Shown in pieces: positions 23,101 to 33,929 of a stretch of DNA of 64,000 nt. Location of the stretch: assembly GCA_030770425.1 (NCBI GenBank), contig JASJFT010000195.1, positions 1 through 64,000 of the forward strand, written 5' to 3'. The notes beneath the pieces were generated by a model. It ran no database searches. It was not told where the DNA came from and was given only the letters and a program-made list of their open reading frames with translations. Source of the DNA: Darksidea phi (Eukaryota > Ascomycota > Dothideomycetes > Pleosporales > Lentitheciaceae). The first letter of the stretch is position 1, and every line of letters starts with the position of its first letter. Position numbers and translations under genes: made by a program.

Positions 23101-24370
23101 TTCTAAGGGTAATATCTATAATATAGTACTAGTACTTATTAACTACTTTTTAAAGCTAATCTAGTATCTATCTATAATAAAGAATATTACTATAAGTATA
23201 TTAGCCGATCTATTATTTATAGAAGTATTTATAAAGATCGGACCTCTATTATTATTAATCTCGAATTAAGATTCTATCTTTACTAGTAAATTCTAGTTAA
23301 ACGTATACTTTTATTTTAATATTAAATAATAAATAAGTATAGCCTTTTATCTATAGATAGATAGTTAAACTAAATATTAGAATTAGGAACTTAAAATATA
23401 CCTATAGATATACCTAAACTATTAATAAAATAACTAGTATTAGCTACTTCTAATAGTAGAATATATATATAACTTTAAGATTTATTTAAGTTATAGTATA
23501 TACCCTATTAAGGTTATAATAAATATTAAATCTAAGGGCTTTAATAATATAGAAGATAAGTATTAGCTCTATTAACTACCTAGTAATTAGAGTATAAATA
23601 GAAAGACTCTAAGTATATATTAAAGAATTATCGACTTTTTAACTAGTTAGGTATAATAGTTTTCTAATACTTAGAATATACTAATCTATACTTAAAAGAG
23701 TTAGTAATACTAGTATAACTTAAAGAGAATAAGTAAGTATTTTACTATTAGTAAAAAGATAATATTAAAGACTACTAATATTAAGACTAAATATTCTTTA
23801 AAGAAGTTAGATATAAAGTACTTAAAACCCTTTACTATTTAAACTAAGTATAGGAAGCTAAGCTACTAGCTTAAGTTATCTTTATTAATATTTTAATTAT
23901 ATTCTATCTTCTATATATCTCTTCTAGAGAAATAAATAGAGCTAAAAAAAGATTTAAACTTTAAACCTAAGTCTATATAGTATCTAGAGCTTAATAATAG
24001 TAACTAATATAAAGTCGAAGCTATCCTTATATATAAGATAGTATATAATAAGAAGCTCTTTTTTATAAAGTAATTAAATTAGCTATATAAGAATAATATA
24101 TAGAAGTCTAAAAACTCTTTTAATAATTATAATAAGATTCTTATAGAATATTAGACGAATCTAGATAATTAAATATTAGGTCGTCTAAAGTAAAAAGTTA
24201 TTAAAAAAGTATTATAAACTTTATAAAGAGATAATAATATATATAAGAAGCTCTAAAGAGGTAGACTATATAAGTAATATTAATATAAAGAAAGAGTTAA
24301 AAGATCTAGCTAAAAGGTACTCTTAAGATTCTACTTAAGAGATACTATATAAGTAGAGTAATTAATTAAA
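20157..24370 (+). pseudogene. pol: Gypsy-A pol: protease region, RT, RNase H, integrase, chromodomain
   Basis: One + frame is readable for about 4 kb. Reverse transcriptase: 'RLSRTKVFTKLNLYKIYYQL' (about 21,100-21,165) and Y-L-D-N-I-L-I-Y-S at 21,323-21,349 (catalytic D-D now D-N). RNase H follows, with 'FINFYQQFIYNY' and 'SRKFTKLQ'. Integrase zinc-binding region (about 22,865-23,020): 'EDYYRVDKTIKLLQRKYYQL' with Tyr in the Cys places. Integrase core: 'DFIINLPESKNSKGN' (about 23,070-23,115), 'QDSIFTSKFQ' (about 23,270) and 'QTKYQNQELKIYL' (about 23,365). A chromodomain follows at 24,008-24,155 ('YKVEAILIYKIVYNKKLFFIK', aromatic and Trp positions mutated). Replication is by reverse transcription in particles, with integration possibly guided by heterochromatin binding. 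It is dead by RIP. Confidence 0.93.
24008..24155 (+). other. Chromodomain at the end of Gypsy-A pol
   Basis: About 49 codons read Y-K-V-E-A-I-L ... N-K-K-L-F-F-I-K-(W)-L-N-(W) ... (W)-E-S-K-N-S-F-N-N-Y-N-K-I-L-I-E-Y. This is the chromodomain layout: Y/W-E-V-E-x-I, K-x-x-F-x-V-K-W-x-x-W, T-W-E-P. Trp codons read TAG. Chromodomains of this kind define chromoviruses and can bind methylated histone H3K9. Confidence 0.85.
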
Positions 24371-25111
24371 AAAAAATACTATTTACTTTAGTAATAAGCT
24401 ACGACTTAAAGGATTTAGTAAGACTAGTCTTTATATATTATAGTAATAAATAAGCTAACTAATAATAATAGTATTAGAATTAATAAGCTAGATTTTTAAT
24501 ATAGATATTTATTCTATCTATATACTCTAATAACTAGGAACTTTAGCTAAGTACTATATAGTCTATAGGTAACCTAAGTAAGCTACGTATATTAGATAAG
24601 AAGTTCCTAGAGAAGCTTCGTAGTACTTTCTTCTAAGAGATAATAAATATTATACCTCTACTAATAATATTCCTATTAGAAATATTAGGACTATAATAAT
24701 ATTAGTAATATTTATAATTAGTAGTTCTAAGAGGTATATTAGTTAAGGAGTCGTACTTAATAAAGTAAGTCTTATAGGTAGTAGAGGCTATAAAGTTAGT
24801 AGACGCTAAATAGCTAATACTACCTAGTCTATACTAGAGAAATTAGTATAGGAAGCTATTAGAAAGATAGTAAAATATATTTAATAATACTAGAAGTTAA
24901 GCTTATATATTATAGCTATAGTCTAGTATAATTCTATCTTACTACTAGTATTCTTAATTAGATACTTCTACTTAGCCTTATACTAGTTCTAATTAGTATT
25001 AATATTAAAAGTATAGGACTATATATTCTACTAAATCTTCTTAAGTATATTAAAATCTATATCTTTATTATTATAAGTAGCTTAGGTATTATAATACTAG
25101 GTATACTTAAT
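24371..25111. other. Gypsy-A region after pol, no domain recognised
   Basis: Some frames on both strands have few stops but nothing could be identified. It separates the pol end from the extra frame at 25,112. Confidence 0.4.
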
Positions 25112-25862
25112 AATAAAGATAAGAAGATTAAAGTAGTAGTAGAAAGTAGACTTAATCTATACGAATTATTAGTAGAACTATATTAGTAGAAAGAGAAGAA
25201 GACTAGTATATACTACTAAGTAGGTTTAATAGTAAGCTTTATACCTACTATAGGTAGTATAGATATTAGCCTTCTAATATTAATTACTTAAAGTAATCTA
25301 ATAGAGCTTAGCTATATTAAACTCTTATATAAACTAAAGAAGGTAGTTTATATACTAATAGTATACGAGGAGAAGCTAAAGTTCTAAATAAATAAAAAGA
25401 ATATAGATATACTTAAGAAGGGTAGTATTACTATACTAGCTAATAGAGGTAATTATAATAAGGGGTAGAATCTTAAAAGTATTAAGAAATAAAGTAAAGA
25501 AATCTAGAAGTAGATATATCTTCTTATACTTATACTAAAAGAGATTATTCTATACCTAAGCTAATAATACCTTAGATACTTATTAGTAAGAGTCTAAAAT
25601 ATAAAAATAAAGATATTTAAAGAAATATAGTATATAATAATTTATTACCTTTTAAATAAATACTTATAAAGATATAAATAGAATTTCTCTTACTAGAAGA
25701 ATTATAAATAAACGAGTAATTTAATATAATTATAAGTTATAATAGGTAGTAGCTAGTAATTACTAAGTACTACTAGGTTATACTATTATAATAGGTAATA
25801 AAAGTAAATTAAATAAAGTCTAGACTAGTTCCGAAGCCTTTATAAAGACGTTATAAGTAAGT
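25112..25862 (+). pseudogene. Extra reading frame between pol and the 3' LTR of Gypsy-A, function unknown
   Basis: A single + frame of about 250 codons is legible when TAA/TAG are read as former Gln/Trp. It includes 'NKDKKIKVVVESRLNLYELL', 'LIELSYIKLLYKLKKVVY', 'EEKLKF', 'LKKGSITILANRGNYNKG' and 'YLRYLLVRV'. It is Lys/Leu-rich and looks like a soluble helical protein. I do not recognise a family. Most Gypsy elements have little sequence between integrase and the 3' LTR, whereas here there are about 2 kb. It could be a third gene of the family, a captured fragment or a chance open frame. Confidence 0.45.
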
Positions 25863-26346
25863 AGAGTAACTATAGAAGTTATACTTAATAAATAACTCTT
25901 ATATAAAAATAATAAATATCTACTAAATAAAAGTTACTAAAGATTATCTATAAGAGGAGTAGTAATACTATTATTACTAGTATAAGAATCTATAAGAATA
26001 TATATAAACTATAAGCTATAATAGTAATAGGTAAAAGTTATAAATATATATTAATAATAGACTAATATTTAAGTTATATATACTTTCTAATTAAACTAAC
26101 TATATATTATAAGATTAGGGTTAAGAGCTATAAGGTTAGAAAGACTACGGAAACCCTCTATTAAGATAGTAGGATATAATATAGATACTAAATATCTAAA
26201 AGGTTTTCTCTATAAAATTATTTTTTTCTTTAAAAATAGGGTTTTTCGGGAGTATAGATACTTAGATAAACTTTTCTAAAGAAAGTAAGAGAATTAATAG
26301 AATATATTATAGTAAATAACTCTCTATAAGAGCCGGAACGGCCTTT

Positions 26347-26363
26347 AGAAAAGAAGAAGGCTA
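26347..26363 (+). promoter_or_regulatory. Gypsy-A polypurine tract
   Basis: AGAAAAGAAGAAGGCTA lies directly before the 3' LTR. A purine run here primes plus-strand DNA synthesis in LTR elements. Confidence 0.8.
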
Positions 26364-26549
26364 TATTACGTCTACTTCTACTAGAGGACTTCTAGATTAT
26401 TATCGACCTAGTTATAGTTATATACCGGACCCTATATAGTTCTACGTTCTACTATTATATCTCCTTAAGAATTTATCTTATCTCTATTCGAATATAACCT
26501 TTTTACTATCTTAGTATTTCTATACCTATCTATCTATATATACCTTATA
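26364..26549 (+). repeat. Gypsy-A 3' LTR (186 bp)
   Basis: Full-length match to 2988-3173. After its CCTTATA end comes GATAA (26550-26554), the second target duplication copy. The internal sequence that follows the 5' LTRs does not follow it. Confidence 0.92.
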
Positions 26550-26554
26550 GATAA

Positions 26555-27724
26555 TATAGAATTATAAGAATTAAGATTATAATATCTTACTATAGACTTA
26601 TTATATAGGATAATATAAGTACTATATATAATAAAAGAAAGATATTATAATTTTTCTAAAAGATTACCTATATATATATCTTCTCGATAAAGAATATCTA
26701 ATAATATAATACTATATATATAACTATAAAAACTAGATCTTAATATATAAAAAATAAAAATAGCTAGAATAAAATAGTTACTATAATAATAAATATAAAA
26801 GATATTTTCCGATAAAATATACTATAGGATAATAGCTACGAGGATTAACTAAGACGGATATTAAAAAGTATAAATAGGATACTAATTATAAAATTATATA
26901 TTAAGAAACTAATTATAAAGTAATATATTAAATATACTATAATAGATTATATATCTTATACCTAGTATAGAGAGAGCTTATAGCTAAAAGAGAAGAAAAT
27001 ATCTTCTATTTAAATCTTAAAAGGTAAGAATATCTTATAGAATAGTATAATAAGTATAGTTACTAGCTATAAAACCGGAATAGTTCTAATAATCTAGAGA
27101 TTAAGAGATAATTATAAGCCCTAGATATATAGAAAGAATACTATAATACCTAGAATAATAAATATAAAGTAAAAATTAGTAAGAAAGATATATTATTATT
27201 AGAAGGAAGTTAAGAAGAAGGACTATAAGAGGTACTAAACTAGAAACTATCTATTAAAGTTAGAAAGATAATAGACCTAGACTAGAAATAAGTAAATAGC
27301 TTACTATTTTAATTAGAAGAAGAATCTAGACCTAATAAATATTATCCCGTATTTTAATATAAACTAAGAAAGTAGTATAATAAGATTTAAGAGCTAGATA
27401 ATAATTTTAAGAATTAGATTATCTATAATAATAAGCTAAAAAACTAGATTATTATTAGCTATATAAGAGTTATACTAATAAAGATATCTAAAAGATAACT
27501 TTATAAATTATATAGAAAAGTATTTAATAACTAGCTAGATTAAAGGTAGATATATAAATTTATAGATAAAAGGTCTAAGCTATTATAAATAATAAAGTAG
27601 AGTTTATACTTCTATTATTATAAATAATAATAAATTATAGAATTCTCTACTAAACTAAAATAAAATTTATATAAGTAGAACTTAGAGATAGATTATTTAT
27701 AAAATATAAAAAAGATATAATTTA
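26555..27724 (+). pseudogene. Degraded coding sequence flanking Gypsy-A, probably continuation of the Gypsy-D host
   Basis: This is the right-hand side of the site into which Gypsy-A jumped, so it was once contiguous with 1-2987. A + frame can be followed with only TAA/TAG stops, for example 'KRYFPIKYTIG--LRGLTKTDIKKYK' (about 26,805-26,870), with many expected His/Arg positions as Tyr/Lys. From about 27,190 a Lys/Leu-rich frame follows ('LSIKVRKIIDLD', 'LDNNFKNWIIYNNKLKNWIII'). No protease or reverse transcriptase motif was recognised, so its place in Gypsy-D is unproven. It ends at the Copia-2 LTR. Confidence 0.45.
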
Positions 27725-27913
27725 TATAAAGGAAAGAAGAGAGCTTACTAGAGCTACTTAGGAGTAAATTAAGAGGAAGATTACTATCTATTATAATAGA
27801 GAGCTCGGCTCTCTCTATATAGATCTATTAGAGTATAGAGATAATACTTCTCCAATCTATTAGAGTATAAAAATAGTTATCCTTAGGTACTATGTAGCTT
27901 AGACGTTATAATA
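27725..27913 (-). repeat. Copia-2 3' LTR (189 bp)
   Basis: Aligns with both Copia-1 LTRs over 189 bp. It starts TATAAAGGAAAG and ends CGTTATAATA in + coordinates. Confidence 0.9.
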
Positions 27914-28158
27914 TATCCCTTAAATATACTACGTAGTAGTATATCTACTAATAAGTTAACTAAGTATATAATTATAGTATATAGTATATACGTACTAGCG
28001 CTTATACTAGTACTATTATTAAATAAGCTAATTAAGCTTTTTTAGATAAATATAAGCTCTAGTACTTATATAATATAAGCGTTTACTACTTATAGATAAT
28101 AATAAATACTCTATAAATTAACCTTTCTCTTTTTTTCTTTTTTAAAATAATATTATAA

Positions 28159-28160
28159 TA
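28159..28160. other. Unoccupied MITE target (TA) in Copia-2
   Basis: The sequence AATATTATAATAGCTTATATAAG here corresponds to the junctions AATATTATAATA|element|TAGCTCGTATAAG in Copia-1 at 5881/6296. Copia-2 therefore shows the pre-insertion state with a single TA. Confidence 0.92.
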
Positions 28161-30674
28161 GCTTATATAAGTATTACCTTTTTCTTTAAGCTCTTCTTAG
28201 ACTCTTATTATAAGTTTTTTATAAATTAAATACTAACTATTTTATAGACTAGTACTTATTTTTATACTATTTATATATATATTACTATTACTTACTCTAC
28301 TTATAGCTTAGCTACTTTAATTATTCTAGTAGCTTCTAGCTATAGTTATAGTTATTTATATTACTTATCTATACCTATATCTATATCTTCTCCCCCGTCT
28401 ATATCTATACCTAAGATATCTACTTCTTAGAAGAATATTCTTAAAGTACTTTAAGTATATCTTTACTAAAAGTATATAAGATCTATACTTATTAGATACT
28501 TTAAAGAGAAGTACTATAATTCGTTAATTAATAGTATCTACTACTAGTACTATATCTTTAAATATAGTTATCTTATATTATAAGTTTTAGAAGTATACTA
28601 GTTACTATTATTATACTTATACTAATTATATTATAGTCTCTAAATAGCTCTATTATTTATCTAGTAGCTTACTATAGCTATTAAGATCCGTAATAAGTAA
28701 ATAAGTTATATTTCTTAGCTCTATACTAAGCTCTATATACTATATTCTTAATTATACTAATACTATATAAAAGATACGTCGACTTTAGACTATTATATAT
28801 ATATTACTCTCTCCTAGTACTAGTTTAGAGAAGGAGGAAAAGAAGAAGAAAAAGAAGAAGAAGTAGAAATAGAAGGAATAGGGAGATAGCCCTCCTCTAG
28901 AGCTTCTAGTCTATTACTAGTAGATTAAGAAGCTCCTAGGGGAGCTTATTAACCTTCTAGTTATTTAAGTTCTAGGGCTCTTTAGTAGAACTAAAAAAGA
29001 ATAAAAATTCCTTATAATCTTAAATTATAAACTCTTCTAATTAATTATTCTTCTACTCTTTTTTATATTAATATATACTTAAATATTTAATTACTTCTTA
29101 AAGTATTAGAATTATTATACTAATAAGTACTTTATAAGTCTATTTATAGGTATATTACTTATTTTTAAATAAAGTATTTTAAATATACTTTTAGTATATT
29201 TTTAATATAGTTATATATTTTATATATCTATATAGTATAGTTAAATAGTAATTTATTTATTTTCTCTAATAATAAGCTAGATCGTTTATTAATTATTATA
29301 GAAGATCTATTATATAATATCTAGGTCTAGGGTAAGTTCCTTAAAGAAATACTTAAAAGTTAGAAATTTCTTTATAATATACTTTAGAATAAATAGCTTA
29401 GCTTTAATTATAGAGGTAGTAATAATAGATTATTTTATAACTTTTTATAGTATAGGTCCTCTAAAGAGTATAATAACGTATCTATAAGATAATTATCTTA
29501 TCTTTAGATTATTTATAAATAAAGTATTTTTATATATAAGAAGCTATATACTATTATATTTATTATATTTAATACCTTTATATTATATTTTATATAGATA
29601 TATAATCGTCTAGTTTACTATTATAAAGTACTCTTTACTTAGATTTATAAGGTAGTATAATAGCTAGAAAACTATAAATACTATATTAGGATAGAGTATA
29701 ATTATTATATATAGAATTAATTCTATATACTTTTAATATATCTTAATCTACGACTTTATTACCTTTTTTATATTCTTTATAAACTCTTTATCTAAAAGTA
29801 GTATTATAAGAAAGCTCTTTATATTAATAAGTAAGAACTTCTTTATAATCTTATTAATATATATATTATAGACTAGTTTAATTACTTAGACTTTTCTATT
29901 TCTAATTACTTATACCTCTAAGAACTACTTAATAGGGTTATAATCTTCTATCCTATACTTTATCTTAATTAACCTAAGGAGTACTTATATAGCTAGCTTA
30001 TTTAATATATAGTATATTATAAGTATATTATCTATATAGAATAGAATAAATATATACTACTTCTTATTAAAGAATAGATATAGCTCTTCTTTTAATATTA
30101 TAAGTTCTAGACCCTTTAGAGCTTAGAAGAACTCTTTATATTATAATAGTAGTAAGTTATATAGTCTATATAGTACTTAATTAAGTTTAATATATTTACT
30201 AGGTTCTTTAAAGTTATTAAGAAGTTTATAAAGTATATTAAGTTAGTTATTCTAGTAAGTATTTAGAAAGATTCTAACTATATTAAGCTAGTATACCTTT
30301 AGATTAAACTATACTATAATTATTATTATTATATAAAAAGATTATATAGTAAGTATTATAGTATAGATTAACTAGATTAAATATTTAGTCTAGAGGTCGT
30401 CTTATATATAGATACGAGCTTTATACTTAATTAAAAATCTATTTTAATTAAGCTTATAGGTAAATATCTATTTAAGTAGAAATAGTCTCTATATCTATTT
30501 CTTATACTTTATTACTTTCTATATATCTTTCTTCTTAAGTATTTATATTTCCTAATAAGCTACTTTTATAAATAGTTCCTTATAAGAATATATATATAGA
30601 TCCCTCTATTTCTTTAGCTCTTTTAATAGGTTATTATAATATTCGCGATACTTTCTTAGAAGTATAATAACTAC

Positions 30675-31079
30675 TTATATACGTAGAAGAGTAGAAATAC
30701 TTCCTATTTCGAATACCTTTTACTACTACTTTTAGTAATAATTTTACCTCGCTTAGCCCTTATTATATTACTTAGCCCCTATTATCTTGTTACTTTAAAG
30801 GAGGTACTACTCGCTTAATATACTATATACCCTTACCCGATTCCTATTTCCTAAAGAAGGGTAAAATATCTACTAGTACTTAGTTAAAATAAATATTATA
30901 ATAAGCCGCCTAGAAGGCGTAGACTTACCCTTCTTTTTTTCTCGTTCTTTTTCCTAATCTTAACCTATCTACGTCTCGTTTTTATTTAATCCTACTTTAT
31001 TAAGATAATAGGTTGAAACGGTCGACGAAATAAAATTAGTAGTATCCGTTAAATCTTATATCTATATTCTACGATTCTC
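30675..31079. other. Leader upstream of the DUF3435 frame, after a sharp break with Copia-2
   Basis: No gene was recognised. Two rare surviving TG sites are present (CTTGTTAC near 30,789 and GGTTGAAACGG near 31,012). A pyrimidine run lies at about 30,930-30,955. This would hold the promoter of the gene starting near 31,080 and, if a mobile element begins here, its left terminus. No obvious terminal repeat was found. Confidence 0.4.
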
Positions 31080-33560
31080 TTAGATACTTATTTAGACTTA
31101 TCTAATTTAGATTTAGATTCGTACTTAGATATATACTCGAATCCGAATATAGATCTTAATAACTTATTAGAGTTAGACTTAGATTTATACTTAGATATAT
31201 ACTTAAATATAAACTCGGGTATAGATCTTAATACCCTATCGGATATAGATTCTAAGCTAGCCGCGTAGAGAGATTCTAAGTCTAGCTTATATAGGAAATA
31301 GGATATAGAACTAGATTCTAAAGTAGAAGAAATTATTAGGGATATTAATTACTTTAGAAAGAATAGTTTAGTAAGACTAAAGTATATACCCCGAACTAAG
31401 AAACTATAAAAAAGAGAAAGCTAATTTTAGAAGGAGTAAGGTTACTAAATCCTTACCTCTTCTTCTTATCCTAATAAAGATAACTTAGGTATTACCTTAA
31501 GCTTAAAAAATATATAGAAATATTTCTAAAGGAGTAGCTACTTATATACGATCTAGTAGTATTTAAAGTATACCTTTAATAATAAAAAAAATATACCTAA
31601 ATAAATAGGAAGAAAATAATATCTACGTATTAAAAACGAATTAGTATATACTATTAGAATATTACGGACTATATAATAGGGAATAGACTTCTAAAAGATA
31701 TCTATAATATATATTATTAGTAATTATTCCTTTTATATAAAGTTACTAATAGCGAGATAAGTAGATTCTAATACTCGGACTTAATAATTCCCCTTTAGAA
31801 AAGTTTACGATATTTATTTAGAACCTTTATATAATTCTTTATACTCTTTAGATTAATAATATTAAGCCTCTCTATAATTTAATTTAGATCTAGATTATAG
31901 TTCTTCTCCTTATTAGCGTAACTACTACTATATAGCTAGGAGCTCTCGTCGAAGTCGAGAGTAATAAAGGTAATAATAATATACTCTTATTTAAGGACGT
32001 TAAGATTATAAAGGTTTATAGTCTTAATAATTTCTAGTAGAGTACTATTATAGTAAATATAAATTTAAAAAATATTAAAAATAAGAATAAAAGTAGAATA
32101 CTATAAGTTATATAGTAGAAAGAGATACTATATTTAACTAACTTTATCTTATAGGACGAAGTTTATATTTTATTTAGAAGATCTTTCTACGTTCTATATT
32201 ATCTTATATCTACTAAGTATTAGCTTTAGCTAAAATATATTTAAAGATAGTTTTAAGAGTATATAATAGATATTTAATATCGAAATACTAGAAGGACGCG
32301 ACGTTATTTATTTTAGATAGAAAAAGAGTATACTAAATAAACCCTTCTTCTACGATATTATAAATATACTTAAAGGCGGCTACGTAGTTAGGGATAAGAT
32401 CTTTCCCTATATAAAATACTAGTCTATATTTATATAGCTTAGATTTATTACTAGATTTCTAATATATTTAGAGCTATACTAGCTAAGATAGACTTCTAGA
32501 ATTAATATTAATAGTAAGTAAATATTTATAAAATCTATCTTAACCTTATTATACTAATAGGATCTATTAGAGGAGGTAACTTCGGCGGAGCGGAATTAGA
32601 CTATAGACTATCTTAGAAATATATACGAAAAGTACTATATACTAATATATATAGTAAAGGACTTCTAAGCTATTTATTTTAGAACCTCTTTAAAGGAAGA
32701 ACTTATCTAATTAGTTATAAGAATAGGCTTAATACGAGATAAACGTACTCTTATAGAACTTAGTAATAATTAATAAAATAAAGTATAGAATTATTCTTAG
32801 CTTATAGTCCTTTACTAAAAGTAGGAGGTATATAAGAATTATCTTTACTACTAGGGTTATAAACCCCTCTTTAAAGCTAAAGGAACCCCTTTATACTAGA
32901 AATACGAGAAAGTAAATAAAAAGATTAGTAGTACCTATTAGAAATTATATTAAAAGCGATTACGTAAAATAATTTATAAATTCTATAATACTATTAATTT
33001 AATCGAGATAGCTAGGTAGTTTAGTAGGAAGGGCGTAACTAAAGCTCTAACGCTAATAACTATTAAGTTTAAACTTTAGGAGCGGGCGATTATAGTAAGT
33101 ATATATTTTAAGCCTTTTAAAAATAATAAGACTTATATTAAATTCTACTATACCTTAGCTTAACTAGCTAAGTAATAAGAAATACGTCGGTTAAAGGTCT
33201 TAAAATAAAAGAATATAACCTTTATAGTTAAAAATCCCGAAGTATCTTATTTAAGGAAGTAAAGTAATATTAATACTATATAAAGTTAGGATAGTAAAAT
33301 TATAAAGGTTAAGCTATACCTACTAGTACTTCTCTATCTAGTATACCTTATTTATATAGGAAATAAGAAGTACTTATAAAAATAAAGGATATATCTAAAA
33401 TTATAAAAAGACGTTTTAAAGATATATATAGAAAGATACTTTTAAGATTCTAAATATTAAGAGGAATTTTAATATTACTATTCTAATTACTCCGAGTAGC
33501 TAACTAATATAAAGTATTTTAAGAGGTATATACTTAATATATATAAAGTATATTATTAAT
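31080..33560 (+). pseudogene. DUF3435 (Starship captain-like tyrosine recombinase family) protein, RIP-degraded
   Basis: The N-terminal part (31,080-31,790, one frame) is an acidic Asp/Leu repeat stretch followed by a basic helical region. From 32,156 another frame (intron or indel between) carries 'FYLEDLSTFY'. The recombinase box follows: 'SAERNQT-DYLRNIYEKYY' at about 32,582-32,638, where the box histidine (CAT) now reads Tyr (TAT) and the Tyr-Tyr is kept. Then come 'FRTSLKEELI-LV-RIGLIRDKRTL', 'KAKGTPLY-KYEKVNK' (about 32,875-32,925), 'LIEIAR-FS' and 'ERAIIVSIYFKPF' (to about 33,115). A zinc finger with Cys/His as Tyr lies at 33,344-33,439 ('Y-L-I-Y-I-G-N…KDVLKIYIERYF'). This series is that of fungal DUF3435 proteins with a C-terminal C2H2-type finger. 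Such proteins are tyrosine recombinases, some of which move Starship elements. All stops are TAA/TAG. Confidence 0.82.
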
Positions 33561-33929
33561 ATATATAAACCTCCCCTCTACTTTATAGAATTAGAAGAGA
33601 ATTTATTTATTTATTTTATAACTATAGTATCCGACCCGCCTAGACGTCTTAGAGTATTTAAAATATATAATATAATTAATTAATATTCTTACCTAAGCTA
33701 TTTATATTATACTACCTCTACTTATAACCCTATAGTAGCTTATATACTATTTAGTCTTACTACCCCCCTATTATTCTTAGTAGGAGCCGAGCGTAAACCG
33801 GCTATCTAAGCTTTAATAGGCTTAATAATTTAATACTTAATACTAGCTATATAAAATATAAAAGAATTTACTAATTATATAAATATATATATCTATAGAT
33901 ATTAGATAATATAATATAAGGAGCTTAAG

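Larger units (their letters stand above)
2988..26549 (+). mobile_element. Gypsy-A: chromovirus-type LTR retrotransposon carrying a nested insertion
   Basis: Complete Ty3/Gypsy element bounded by two 186-bp LTRs and identical GATAA target duplications. Gag lies at about 3290-5165. The element is then interrupted by Gypsy-B (5171-20151, plus its CTAAA duplication). Pol resumes at 20,157 with reverse transcriptase, RNase H, integrase and a chromodomain. An unusual extra frame lies at 25,112-25,862, followed by a polypurine tract. Removing the insertion leaves about 8.6 kb. All frames are riddled with TAA/TAG from RIP. A relative, Gypsy-C, starts at 63,067. Confidence 0.92.
27725..30674 (-). mobile_element. 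Copia-2: truncated sister copy of Copia-1
   Basis: Homologous to 5446-8814 of Copia-1 without the MITE. It contains the 3' LTR (27725-27913), the post-pol region with the Lys/Glu-type purine tract, RNase H and part of reverse transcriptase (minus strand). The RT active site is at 30,041-30,024, reading F-Y-I-D-N-I. Homology stops abruptly at 30,674, and the rest of the element, including its 5' LTR, is not in the window. Left flank is ATTTA; no second copy can be sought because the other end is lost. Confidence 0.9.
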
